Shown: positions 1-10,049 of the stretch, piece by piece
Position numbering within the stretch: position 1 is the first letter of the stretch
Layout: each line of letters begins with the position of its first letter
Source of the DNA: Calliopum simillimum
Taxonomy: Eukaryota; Arthropoda; Insecta; Diptera; Lauxaniidae
Length of the DNA stretch: 64,000 bases
Direction of reading: 5' to 3'
Assembly: GCA_951812925.1 (NCBI GenBank)
Contig: OX638369.1
Location: 992,001-1,056,000, forward strand
Translations under genes and position numbers: made by a program
The notes under the pieces: model-generated
What the model was told of the DNA's origin: nothing
What the model saw: only the letters and a program-made list of their open reading frames with translations
The model's database searches: none

Positions 1-236
1 AGGTAGCGAGAGCGAAGCGCATCCAAAGAGCATTTCTGAATGCGAGAGCGATGCGCATCCAAAGAGCATTTCTGGTAGCGAAAGCGATGCGCATCCAAAG
101 AGCATTTCTGGATGCGAGAGCGATGCGCATCCAAAGAGCATTTCTGGTAGCGAGAGCGATGCGCATCCAAACAGCATTTCTGGATGCGAGAGCGATGCGC
201 ATCCAAAGAGCATTTCTGGTAGCGAGAGCGAAGCGC
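1..236 (+). repeat. 36-bp minisatellite in 72-bp dimers, cut by window start
   Basis: At least six tandem units of 36 bp with the core GCGCATCCAAAGAGCATT. Units alternate between a GTAGCGAGA and a GATGCGAGA version, so the higher-order period is 72 bp. Because 36 is a multiple of three, one frame stays open and reads a 12-residue repeat beginning MRIQRAFL. That is probably a by-product of the period. From about 237 to 345 the array decays into diverged pieces that still contain GCGCTTC-type motifs. The array runs off the left edge, so its full length is unknown. Confidence 0.9.
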
Positions 237-570
237 TTCGTTAAAATGACATGCCAGTGTTAATTTCAGCGCTTTTGGCAACGAGAGAGATGCGCTTCAC
301 TGCTGCTTTAGAGCGCTTCAGAAGCGCTATTGATGCGCTTCATTCCCCATTGGGTAAATATACATATATATGTACTTATAAGTATGTATGTAGATTAAAC
401 GCTGAAAAATCATTTCAAATTTTCATGTACCTTTAAAAATTAAACTTTACGCATCAACTGAGGAGCGATTTTTCAGTAATGAGAAAAAACTTTTGGGAGC
501 TGTTTACATTAACTTATTTTTTTTTAATATCTCTAGTGTTATAGTGAAATGACCTAAGATTTCAATCTTC
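237..570. other. No gene seen; degenerate flank of the minisatellite
   Basis: This stretch holds decayed satellite-like words to about 345 and then AT-rich sequence. I see no gene or RNA feature. Confidence 0.5.
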
Positions 571-648
571 TTAACCCTTTCGACCCGGCTGGGACAATAT
601 ATATATGTAAATTGGGATATATTGTCCCAGCCGGGTCGAAAGGGTTAA
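571..648. mobile_element. piggyBac-type hairpin MITE with TTAA ends
   Basis: A perfect 32-bp inverted repeat (571-602 against 617-648) surrounds a 14-nt loop. Each end is TTAA followed by CCCTTTCGACCCGGC. TTAA target duplications and CCCTT-like termini are the hallmark of the piggyBac superfamily, so this is most likely a 70-bp non-autonomous derivative between two TTAA copies. The arms have no mismatch, which suggests a young insertion or recent gene conversion. It could instead be a chance or regulatory hairpin, but the TTAA at both ends argues against that. Confidence 0.75.
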
Positions 649-989
649 AGGTTTTATTTTAACATTTATTTGTAAGTATTAATTGGAAAAAATAAAAAAC
701 ATTTGGAAATAAGTCCATTTGGTGTGAATTAAAGATTTACAACCCACATTTATTTCACCGGTCAATAATTGACCATTTTAGCTGCTATTTACAAGCATGA
801 TTAATAAAGGTTTTTTCGGCGACTATACGAAATTCTTATTTTTGTAGTGAACTCTAAAAATGTCTAACAAAAACATAAAAATTAAATGGAAATGTGTTGT
901 TTTGTACGAAACTGCGATTTTTGATCACGAGTTTCCCTTGGAAATATGACGTCTTTGCACTAGATTTTAAACTGGAGGATACATTTTAG
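649..989. other. Diverged repeat related to 48780-48930; no gene
   Basis: Words in 870-1275 recur in the same order at 48780-48930, for example AATTAAGCCCTTTTGAAAAA, so this is an old dispersed repeat. The hAT-type MITE at 990 is inserted within it. No coding sequence is seen. The 8-bp target duplication CATTTTAG of that MITE begins at 982. Confidence 0.5.
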
Positions 990-1193
990 TAGTGATAAGC
1001 AAACCAAGACCATAGCAGTCTTGGTCTTGGTCTTGTTCTTGCACATTGAGTCTTGGTCTTGGTCTTGGTTTTGATATTGAGTCTTGGTCTTGGTCTTGCA
1101 AAAATATCAGCATCTTGGTCTTGGTCTTGGTCTCGCAAAATTAGCAAGACCAAGAACAAGACGCAAGACCAAGACTAATTTTGCTCATCACTA
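990..1193. mobile_element. hAT-type MITE with TTGGTC-rich interior
   Basis: The ends are TAGTGATAAGCAAA at the left and the complement of TAGTGATGAGCAAAA at the right. The element is flanked on both sides by the 8-bp direct repeat CATTTTAG (982-989 and 1194-1201). An 8-bp duplication with a TAGTG-type terminus fits the hAT superfamily. The 204-bp interior is almost entirely iterated CTTGGT or its complement ACCAAG, and a nested small hairpin lies in the right arm. No coding capacity. Confidence 0.8.
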
Positions 1194-1298
1194 CATTTTA
1201 GTATGATAATATCATCGGCATACTTAGGTTTATTCGAGGTTGTAAGAGCAATTAAGCCCTTTTGAAAAATCAGTCCTCGACTAGCGATTTATTGATTT

Positions 1299-1438
1299 TT
1301 ATACCCTACACCCAGGGTATATTCACTTTGTCCTTCCGTTTGTAACGCAGAGAAGGAGGCGTGGCAGATATAGAAAAGTATATATATTCCTGATCAGCGT
1401 CACCTCCTGAGTCGATATAGCCATTACCGTCTGTCTGT

Positions 1439-1489
<51 letters not shown>

Positions 1490-2125
1490 TGTGTTGAAAT
1501 ACACTTTTTAGGAAAATTGAGCATGATAATTCAATGAAATTTCGTACTCTGCCTCCGTCGTCAAAGTTAGCTCGGGGGATTGAAAATCAGCAAAATCGAT
1601 CAAAGGACACGCCTACCACCCATACAAAAAATATATTCAAAATGCAATTTTAGGAGTATTTTTTACGACAATGCAACCAAAATACACACAAATACTACGA
1701 ATTATAAGCGCAAGCTCTAAAAAAAAACTGAGCAAATTCGGGCAAGAGGGCGTGGCACCTCCCATATAAACAAATGCATCAAAACGCTATACTAAAAGCG
1801 TTTCTTGCGATATTTGAACCAAATTTAAACTCAGACACTAAAAATTATAAATGAAAGCTCTAAACAAAAATTGGGTGAAATCGGACAAGGGGGTGTGGCA
1901 CCTCCCATATAAGCAAATGTTTCAAAATGCTATACTGAAAGAGTTTTTTGAGATAATCCAACCAAATTTCACTCAGACACTAAAAACTATAAATGCAAGC
2001 TCTGAGCAAAAGCTGGGTGAACTCGGACAAGAGGGCGTGGCACCTCCCATATGAGCATAATTTCAAAAATATTGCAGTGTAGGGTATTTAATGTTTGGTC
2101 AGGCCAAAGGTTACACCCTTACTAG
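1299..2125 (+). mobile_element. DINE-1-like Helentron derivative, copy A (complete)
   Basis: The 5' end is the hairpin-forming TATACCCTACACCCAGGGTATA region. It is followed by a conserved block (CGGAGGCGTGGC-like sequence, then TATATATTC and GATCAGCGTCACC), a CTGG microsatellite, and about three tandem units near 142 bp carrying GGGCGTGGCACCTCCC. The 3' end has GTGTAGGGTA, which is inverted relative to TACCCTACAC at the 5' end, then a TTTGG-C-AGGCCAAA hairpin, ACACCCTTA and terminal CTAG. Subterminal inverted repeats, a central tandem array and a 3' hairpin before CTAG are the known architecture of DINE-1/INE-1 (Helentron-associated) elements, which are non-autonomous rolling-circle transposons. 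Confidence 0.85.
1430..1489 (+). repeat. (CTGG)n microsatellite inside copy A
   Basis: About 13 tandem CTGG units preceded by three CTGT units. The same microsatellite sits at the same point in copies B, D, E and F, so it is a fixed internal part of the element. Its length varies from copy to copy. It creates spurious PASQ-repeat reading frames on the opposite strand. Confidence 0.95.
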
Positions 2126-2666
2126 TTTAAAACTTGTCTCAGCTATCTTGGCGTTTTATTTTTTTGCTTGAATTACACTTTAGTTTTTTACAAATTTCTT
2201 TTTTTTAGTTTTCCCATTTAAATTCGTTCTCTTTACCACGGTACCTACTTGGGCCAATTACCCAATTAAGACTTTTTGCGATATCATCGCTTTCTGTTAC
2301 TGCCTAGTGCAGTATGACTGGCTCGTCAGGTTTTCTCTCAAAATCAGTTTTCGTATGCTGCTCAGTGGTGCTGCCATCGGGGCAATTTTATTTTATTTTA
2401 CTACATACATACATACGAGTATGTTTGTGTGCTGCACCTTCATTACAGATATATTTGTATATTTTTTTAGAGTTTTTTAGTTTTTTTACATGAGCAAAAA
2501 ATCAAAAAGAAGAATAATTTTGAATGAAAAGAAAAGGCTTGAATATATACGTATATGGGGTATTACATATCGTTTCGGATAGCATTTAACTTTTGCATCT
2601 CCAATTTTTTATCTTATAGTACTAGTTGAGATTAGCATCTATGATTTTTTTAAATTTTTTTCATCG
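2126..2666. other. Nothing recognised
   Basis: AT-rich sequence between copy A and the Transib-like element. I see no open frame, RNA gene or repeat. The 5-bp AGCCG target duplication of the next element is at 2667-2671. Confidence 0.4.
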
Positions 2667-3691
2667 AGCCGCACAGTGGTTCAAAACATACATTTAATGC
2701 GAATAAATTCCTTGTTTCGTAGAAATCTCATAAAATGTGAAGATTTGATTTCGCATAATAGTTTCGCTTTAATTAAAGCTCAATGCAAGGGCGTGGCACC
2801 GCCCCTGGCACGCCCTTATAATTTTAAAACGCTATATTAAGCAAACTAATAAAGCAATTATTATGAAATTTCATACAGCAGGTCTACTTGCTACAGTATG
2901 TATCTGAGGTAAAAGTGGGCGCAATGGTACCAATGGGTGTGGTACGTCTCATACAAAAAATGCACCTTTAATGTTATATTTGGTGTATTATGCAAGCAAT
3001 CATTCTAAAATTTAGTACCAGATTGTTGACTATTATATTTATCGAATAAATTCTTTGTTTTGTTAAACAAATGCAAGAAATACCAGTAGATTTTTATTTA
3101 TTTTAGTTTTTATTTAATTAAAACCTATCAATTTAAAAATAAACATTTTTCAGTAACAAGAAATAAGATTTAAAAGGTTAAATTTTTTATAAAATTCATA
3201 AAGTTTTTTGATGGACTTCCAACTCTGGATGTTGTTGGTTGTACTTAATCGTCTTCACTGGCAGACAAAGCTATACATATGTTTCCATCCATACTTTATA
3301 AGCTCTGATAAATTTTGTCTTGTTTCCTTATTTTTACCATCGATATTTAATATTTTTGGCAAATTTATCTATTTGGTCTTATATATCTATGTTTTTTATA
3401 TAGTTCCTAGCGGCTAACACAATCAGATCTGGTAAAATTTTTGAATTTCAGCCATTCTTCAAACAATTCGAAGTTAGTTATTTTGGACATGTCTAAAGAA
3501 AAAAGTGCCGAAAATGTACAAGACTGGAGGATGGCAATAATTTTTTTTCAAATTATTAAAGTGCAGTATTTAGACTACCAAACGCGATATATTTTAATAT
3601 CTGCAATTGTCTGCAATTTTTTTAAAGTTTCGATGAATTAATTTTTTTCATTCAAAAACACTATACATCTTAGACATGTTTTTTATTGATA

Positions 3692-4983
3692 CGTGGGCTG
3701 CTCGATATATTTCTGGCCTAACAATGAAAATGCGAATATTTATCATCAAAAATGGTTTTATTGATTTTCAAAGTATTCTCCAGCATGATTTATACACTTT
3801 TGCTTGCGTTCAAACCAATTGTCGAAGCACTTTTCCACTCCGATTGAGACACCTCCAAAACATGGTTTTTGAACGCTTCAACAGCATCTTCTGGCGACGA
3901 AAATCATTGACCACGCATTTTTTTTCTTGATGTGCGGGAATAAAAAGAAGTCATTGGGTGCTAAGTCAGGGCTGCACGGCGGATGACCCATCAATTCGAC
4001 GTTTTGGCCGGTCAAAAAGGCGCTGGTGTGAGCCGATATGTGAGAGCTCGCATTGTCATGGTGAACAATGATTCGTCTTCTCTTGTTCGTTTTTCGAATT
4101 TCTCCCAAGACTTCAGGCAAACAAATTGTGGTGTACCACTCAGAATTGACCGTCCTAAGTTGCTCAAGAGGAACAGTCGCCACATGACCAGTTTTGTCGA
4201 AGAAACAGGCGACCGTTTGCTTCGAAGTGCTTCTTCCACGAACAACTTTCGTTGGATTTGGCTCGTCTTCGAAGACTCACACGGTCGATTGCTGTTTTGT
4301 TTCGGGCTCATACGCATAGATCCATGATTCGTCACTTGTGACAATCTTATGAACGTTTTTTGAAGCACCGTGATCGTATTTTTTCAACATTTCTTTGCAC
4401 CAATCGACACGAGCCTTTTTTTGAGCGATTGTCAAATTGTGCGGGATCCAACAAGAACAAACCTTTTTTACGGCGGGGTGTTCATGCAATACCAAATGTA
4501 TGCTGGTGGAAGAAATGCCCAAGGATGTCTCTATCTCACGGTATGTCACATGACGATCTTGCATTATCAGTTCACGCATGGCATCGATGTTCTCTGGCAG
4601 AACGGCCGTTTTTGGATGACCTTCACGGAATTCGTCTTTGAGCGAGCGTTGGCCACGATTGCATTCATTAAGCCAGTTTTTCACAGTGCTATAGGATGGT
4701 GCTTCATCGCCATACAAAGATTTAAGTTCATCGATGCACTCTTGTCGTGATAATCCACGTCGAAAGTTGTGAAAAATGATCGCACGAAAATGTTCACGAG
4801 TTAATTCCATTTTTTTGCCAAATTGATTTTTTCAAGTCACTGTAAATAACACAAATGATGGTCATACGTCAAAACGTTCTGAGTACGTTTATGCTAAAAA
4901 GTATCAAATTTTCCAATAGGAATGTCAGATTGCACCTGGCCACTTAGTGTTGCCTAGGCCAGAAATATATCTAGCAGCCTACG
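3692..4983 (-). mobile_element. mariner element 1 (nearly full length)
   Basis: The terminal inverted repeats begin CGTGGGCTGCTCGATATA at the left and, complemented, CGTAGGCTGCTAGATATA at the right. They share ATTTCTGGCCTA and lie between TA dinucleotides (3690-3691, 4984-4985). The length of 1292 bp is normal for mariner. The element sits inside Transib-like element 1 and is therefore younger than it. Confidence 0.92.
3758..4810 (-). pseudogene. mariner transposase (DD34D), lightly damaged
   Basis: This is a cut-and-paste DNA transposase acting in the nucleus at mariner TIRs. It starts MELTREHFRAI and spans about 350 codons, the usual mariner length. The N-terminal helix-turn-helix region covers roughly residues 1-120. 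The catalytic aspartates are present in TSDESWIY, HHDNASSH and SPDLAPND, with 34 residues between the second and third. Damage: an in-frame TGA at 4277-4279, where the family has tryptophan in a TVW-like motif; an extra A in the poly-A run just after SPDLAPNDFFLFPHIKKK; and a further TGA and a one-base loss in the C-terminal part. The frame continues unchanged across the first stop. It is inactive as read, but only recently so. Confidence 0.9.
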
Positions 4984-5318
4984 TAATAAAAAAGATGAAA
5001 TTACCGTTTTTTCTTGTAGAAGTTAAGATTATAGTGTTGACAATTCAATAACAGATTGAGAAACTAAATTAAAACAAACAAGTCAAATAAATCTGTGAGT
5101 GATTGTTACTATCTGTTTTCGCTACAAAAAAAATGTGAACAGTTTGTTAAGTTTGATGATACCTTACTACAAAAATACCAACTTGTGTTAGTATATTTAT
5201 ACGTTATATCATATTTTAGTTATTAAACATTAGATATGAAGCATGTTTTTTAATTTTCAGAGATGTAAAAAATTTAATTAATTCGCATTAAATGTGAACT
5301 TGGAACCACTGTGAGCCG

Positions 5319-5857
5319 TTTCAGAGATATATAATTTCAAAAAACTAAAAAAAGCTGCAAAAACAACATTTAGTAGTTAGTTTTACGAAAGGCTCATAAC
5401 TCCGTCAGTAGTCAACCAAATCATGAAATTTATTTTTTTTTTTATTCACCCATTAAAGGGGCTCCCATACAAAATTGATATTTCTACATAAATTTTGTAC
5501 GGAAATCCCCTTAAGGAGTGGAAAAAGAGAATAGTTTGTTCGAAAAAAATGTTAAGGTTGAAAAATTAAAGGGGGTCTGTGAACATTTTTTCCCTTCCCG
5601 GCCATGAGGAATTTTTTTGATGTTTTATCAAAATGCGTTATTTTTGTTTTTTTTTTTTTTCATGTACATTGGATTTAAAAACATCAAAAAAAATCTGACG
5701 TTCTGGAGAAAAACGACGAGACACGGATACTTTTTTTAACGTCCATTTTAAGAATATTTTGAATTTCCTCATGTGTTTTACAAAAAGTTTGAAACTGTCG
5801 GACAGTGTAATTGCTCTATTGCCTATGGTATTCGAGATACACTCAGTCACACAAATA
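5319..5857. other. Intergenic; short hairpin near 5452-5515
   Basis: No gene is seen. AAGGGGCTCCCATACAAAATT-like sequence at about 5453-5473 is mirrored at 5492-5515 by a near complement ending in CCCCTT. This gives an imperfect 20-bp stem of unknown origin. The remainder is AT-rich with homopolymer runs. Confidence 0.45.
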
Positions 5858-7180
5858 CGTAGGGTCTAACAAAAGTTCGCGTAGTTGGTGGCCTGTTATA
5901 AATTTTTAGTAAATCAAAAAATTGCGTATTATTTATTATAGTCTTACGATATATCATTTTAATTTTCAGAAAGATCGGTCAAAATGGAGAGAAGAAAACG
6001 TAAAATTCATGAAACAATGTCAGCAGATATTCCAATGCCAACGCAGCAAGAGATTCGGTTTGCTATTCTTTTTGGATTTCGAGGTAAGCTCAAGCCTATG
6101 GAAATATTTAATGAATGCCAAATAGCATTTGAAGTTAATGCGCCATCTCTCGTGACTACTTCAAAGTGGTTCCGAAGATTCCAGATAGGTAATTTTTCTG
6201 TGGAGGACGAACCTCGAGAAGGCCGCCCAAAATCTTCGACTGATTATGAATGTGTAGCGCTGGTTAAGTCTAAAATTGACGAAGATCCAAGATTGACCCA
6301 GAAAATCATTGCTGAGAAACTGGGCTTGAATGCCAAGGCTGTACCGCGAATATTAAAAAATAATCTTGGATACACGAAGAAATCTGCATGAAGGTTCCTA
6401 GAATTTTAAGTGATGCTCAAAAAGAGGCACGTGTGCGTTTTGCTAAGTATTTTATTAAAAAATTCAAAAACGGAGAATCTAAAACTTTCAAGAAAATAGC
6501 AACAAGTGACGAGGCATGGTTTTAGAAGTACGACCCTGAAAATAAACAACAATCCATGGTATGGAGCCCAGAAAGTGCAAGTCTACCTGTTAAAGTAAAG
6601 CAAAAAAAAGTCAGCAACAAAAGTAATGATGTCAGTTTACTTCACCAGAGAGAAAGTTGTAGCTGCTATTTCTTTGGAAAAAGGTCAGACAGTTACTGCT
6701 AAATAGTATAATGAAACCTGTTTACCAGAAGTTTTCGAAAATTTTTTGGGAAAACGACAAAAAAAGGAGCTACGCCGCTACCTTATACATCACGATAATG
6801 CACCAGTGCACACTGCTGAAAAAACGACCGATTTTGTTGCGCTTTCAGGCATCGAAGAAATTCGTCCCGCACCTTATTCCTCAGATCTAGCGCCTTGTGA
6901 ATTCTGGTTGTTTCCAAAAATAAAAAAAAATTTGAGAGGGAGAGTCTTCAACAGCAATGAGGAGATAATAAATGCGGTTAATGATGAAATTACAAAACTG
7001 CAAAAAGCCGATTTTGAAGACTGTTTTTCATGATGAATTTATCGACACCAAAATGTATCAAAATAAATGGCGATTACGTTGAAAAAATACAAATAGATGA
7101 AGAATAAAGTTATAAATTTAAAAAATTTTATTTAAAAGTTTTTTCAATTCAACTAAGCGAACTTTTGTTAGGCCCCTTCG
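5858..7180 (+). mobile_element. mariner-family element 2
   Basis: The left TIR begins CGTAGGGTCTAACAAAAG and the right, complemented, CGAAGGGGCCTAACAAAAG. Both continue with TTCGC. TA target sites lie at 5856-5857 and 7181-7182. The length is 1323 bp. It contains one decayed transposase gene in the forward direction. Confidence 0.9.
5984..7107 (+). pseudogene. mariner-like transposase with E at the third catalytic site
   Basis: The first 135 codons are open (MERRKRKIHET...) and carry the DNA-binding region. A frameshift at about 6389 follows. The motif ATSDEAWF carries the first aspartate at about 6510 and runs straight into TAG (6523-6525). A frame change follows near 6610, and another TAG at 6704-6706. 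A final open stretch from 6746 has HHDNAPVHTAEKT (second aspartate) and SSDLAPCEFWLF. With 34 intervening residues, the third acidic position is E (DD34E) where mariners normally have D. Frameshifts also break the last 25 codons. This is an old relic, more decayed than element 1. Confidence 0.88.
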
Positions 7181-7477
7181 TATACGGACACGGAGAAAAA
7201 TACGCATCATAATTGTTACTCTAGTCGGGTAGTCAAAAAATTAAAGTAATCACCACTAAATTTCAAACATAAAATACTATTAATAAAGGATATTTACTCC
7301 AAATTGCCTACATTTGACTTTAAGTATAGTAATTTATACTTTCCGAAAAAAAATGTGTGACCATTTTGAATTTATAATTCTAGTAAAAATAATTTTATTT
7401 TTTTTCACACACAAAAATGAGTGTCATAATTTTCACTTCACTCGAGTAGGGTAAATATCATAAAAATATAGAATCAC

Positions 7478-7600
7478 CAGCTGTTTTACCCGGCGTTGCA
7501 CGGGTTTTAATAAAAAGCCAGATTGCACTAAAAAGCTAATAAAGAAAACTTTTTTAATTTTTTAAAACAATGTGCCACAAACAGATGCTCTGATATATTT
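7478..7600. repeat. Dispersed repeat that is the empty-site paralogue of 54525-55660
   Basis: AGCTGTTTTACCCGGCGTTG, then a gap-free run into AATAAAAAGCC, AAAAAGCTAATAA and AATGTGCCACAAACA. The same blocks occur in order at 54518-54539 and 55566-55650, but there they are interrupted by a 1026-bp element. Here CGTTG (7494-7498) occurs once, as expected for an unoccupied site. Confidence 0.8.
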
Positions 7601-7619
7601 ATTTTATCCGTAAAATTCC

Positions 7620-8875
7620 AGAAGTATCGCAAAACATTAAAATATATGTTGAAGAAATTGGTAAGAGTTCTAGTTTATGGAAAAACGTCCAAAATATCGG
7701 TAAATGTCCAAAAGTATCGAAATACACCGAAGAAATCGGTAAAAGCCCAAATGTATCGAAAAACATCTAAAATATCGGCAAAAGTCTAAAAGTATAGAAG
7801 AACATCTAAAGTATAGGTAAAAGTCCAAAAGTTTCGAAAAATATTGAAAAACATCTAAGATATCGGTAAAGGTCAAAAAGTATTGGAAAACATCGAAGAA
7901 ATAATAATAATAATAATAATAATACTTGATTGATATTATTATGAATAAGTGGCATGTTAAAGACTAAGTTCTTCTATGCGAACGATTCAAATCAATAAAT
8001 ACTCTTTATAAAAAAATCAGTAAAAGTCAAAATAAAGCGAAAAAGATCCAATATATCGAAAAAGGTCCAAAAGTTTCTAAAAACATTGAAACACATCGAA
8101 GAAATCGAATAAAGTCCAAGTTTATCAAAAAACATCCTATATATCGGTAACAGTTCAAATAAATATATCGAAAAACATCCAATACATATATCGAAAGAAG
8201 TTCAAAAGTTTCGAAAAATAGTGAAATAAAAAAAAAAATTTCGAAAAACGTACAAAACATCGGTAAAAATCCAAGAATGTCGAAAAACATCCTACATATC
8301 GGTAAAAGCCCAAAATTATTGGAAAACATTGAAGAAATCGGTGAAAGTCCAAAAACATATATCGAAAAATATTCAATATATCGAAAAGGGTCCAAAAGTT
8401 TCGGAAAATATTGAAACACAACGAAGAAATCGGTAAAGTCCAAGTTATAGAAAAACATCCAAAATATCGGTTAAAGTCCAAAAATGTCGCAAAACATACT
8501 ATAAATCGGTAAAAGTCCGAAAGTTTTGAAAAATATTGTAACACATCGAAGAAATCGGCAAAAGTCTAAGTTTATCGAAAAACATCCAAAATATCGGTAA
8601 TATTACAAAAAAGAATTCGAAAAACATCCTATATATCGGTAAAAGCCCAAAAGTTTTGAAAAATATTGAAACACATTGAAGAAATCGGTAAAAGTCGAAA
8701 AACAAAACATCCAATGTATCGAAACAAAATCAAAAGTTTCGAAAAATAGTGAAATATGTACATCGAAGAAATCGTTCAAAGTCCAAGTGTTTCGAAAACA
8801 TCCAAAATATCGAAAAAGGTCAAAAAGAATTGAAAAATATTGAAAAACATGTTAAACATCGTTAAAAGTCAAAAA
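7620..8875. repeat. Degenerate ~39-bp minisatellite
   Basis: Imperfect tandem units resemble TCGAAAAACATCC followed by ATATCGGTAAAAGTCC, in two blocks (7620-7900 and 8020-8875). A short (AAT)n run at about 7898-7925 and about 95 bp of other sequence separate the blocks. Because 39 is a multiple of three, long Phe-rich frames open on the minus strand (up to 143 codons); I do not regard these as genes. Confidence 0.85.
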
Positions 8876-9335
8876 TACTGAGTTGGCATCACAGCCGAAA
8901 TCACTCTCATTTTTGCTGTCATCAACAACACAACATCAAGAATAAAAAAAAAACAATAAATGAAAGAGACGGAAAAGTCAACAACAACACATAACTCATG
9001 GCGCAGCAAGCTATAGCGACTGAAATGCAAACGATCATTTTTATGCAAGCATTGAATTTTTTTTTTTTTTTTTCAACAACTTCATACTTAAGAAAAAAAG
9101 GTTTATCTTATAAAAACCAAAAAAATAAGTATACAATCCTGTTCCTTACCACACGTAGAACGTTTTTTAAAAAAAATATTAAAATCGGTTCAGTATATTT
9201 TGCACCAAATCGTTACATAGGGTTTTCATATAAGCAATTTTATATAAATAGTATAGATTTTGACTTTTATAATTTTAGTAACAATTCTTATTTTTAGACA
9301 GGTATTTTCTTTATATAAAAATTGTTTGCCTGTTC
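8876..9335. other. Nothing recognised
   Basis: AT-rich with poly-T runs. A short stretch at 8880-9000 has mixed composition and no coding signal. Confidence 0.4.
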
Positions 9336-9337
9336 AT

Positions 9338-9437
9338 CATATGCGTAAGTAGCGCAAAGGATATGTATCTGCTTATCACACGGAAGGGCCCGGGTTCGTA
9401 CCGTAGCGGTCAGTTCGTTTTTTTTTTTTTTTTTTTG
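9338..9437 (+). mobile_element. tRNA-like (Asp-like) pseudogene or SINE head
   Basis: TAGCGCAAAGGATATG reads like a D-arm/A-box. TCTGC-TTATCAC-ACGGA reads like an anticodon arm with a seven-base loop and anticodon ATC. CCCGGGTTCGTACC reads like a T-arm with the B-box GGTTCGTACC. A run of about 18 T follows at 9419-9436, which would terminate RNA polymerase III. No good acceptor stem is seen, and the anticodon stem has C-A and T-G pairs. It is therefore not a working tRNA; a tRNA-derived SINE fragment or tRNA pseudogene fits best. Confidence 0.5.
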
Positions 9438-10049
9438 TTTGTTTCTTTTTTCTTTTTTGAACTTTACAGTAAGGTAAATATCATGCCAATTTTAAAAAAA
9501 AAAATACTAGCAAACATACATTCAAAATTGACTAAAACAGTAAGGTAAAATTTACTTCAGTTTGGAGTTGTCACTATTCTGATTTGAAATTCTGGTAAAA
9601 TTTTCTTCGTGTACGGTCATTGTTTTTCATCATACAATCTTAAATGCTCGAAATTTTTTAATATTAATTATATTTAATTAATTAATAATACTTATAATAA
9701 AAAAAATAATTATCATAACCTAAAAGATCAAAAAAAAATTTTGAAGTTCTATAACGAGACATGGTAATATCGTATCGTAAAATCTGCTACAAATACTCCC
9801 TTTATATAGCAAATATCTGTATCTTTTTTCGTCTCTATAATATCCTTATCTAAAAATTAGGTTTGTAAAAGAACACTGTTTTTGAATGTTTTGGGGTTAT
9901 GTACGCATAAGTTTGCTCTTTTCTGTGAACCATTCTAGCACTATTTTCTTTATAAAAAGTTAACTATTGAGTAAAAAGTTATGACCATTTTAAGAAGTCG
10001 TTTTGAAATCTGTCTTCTGTTTTGTCTTCCCCGCCTGATAACACATGAC
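9438..10049. other. Nothing recognised
   Basis: AT-rich sequence with no gene or repeat that I can identify. Confidence 0.4.

Larger units (their letters stand above)
2672..5313. mobile_element. Transib-like element 1 (CACAGTG ends, AGCCG duplication)
   Basis: The termini are CACAGTGGTTC at the left and its complement at the right. Inverted similarity continues through ACATTTAATGCGAAT (about 38 bp in all). The flanks are AGCCG at 2667-2671 and again at 5314-5318. CACWGTG ends with GC-rich 5-bp duplications define Transib, the superfamily ancestral to RAG1. I see no transposase in 2700-3690 or 4985-5313, so this looks non-autonomous. About half of its length is mariner 1. A GGGCGTGGCACCGCCC palindrome lies at about 2788. 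Confidence 0.65.

Noticed and set aside
1..236. CRISPR-like array
   Set aside because: Units are contiguous 36-bp repeats without unique spacers, in a eukaryotic sequence.
7670..8714. Phe-rich minus-strand frames of 68-143 codons
   Set aside because: They come from a ~39-bp minisatellite whose period is a multiple of three.
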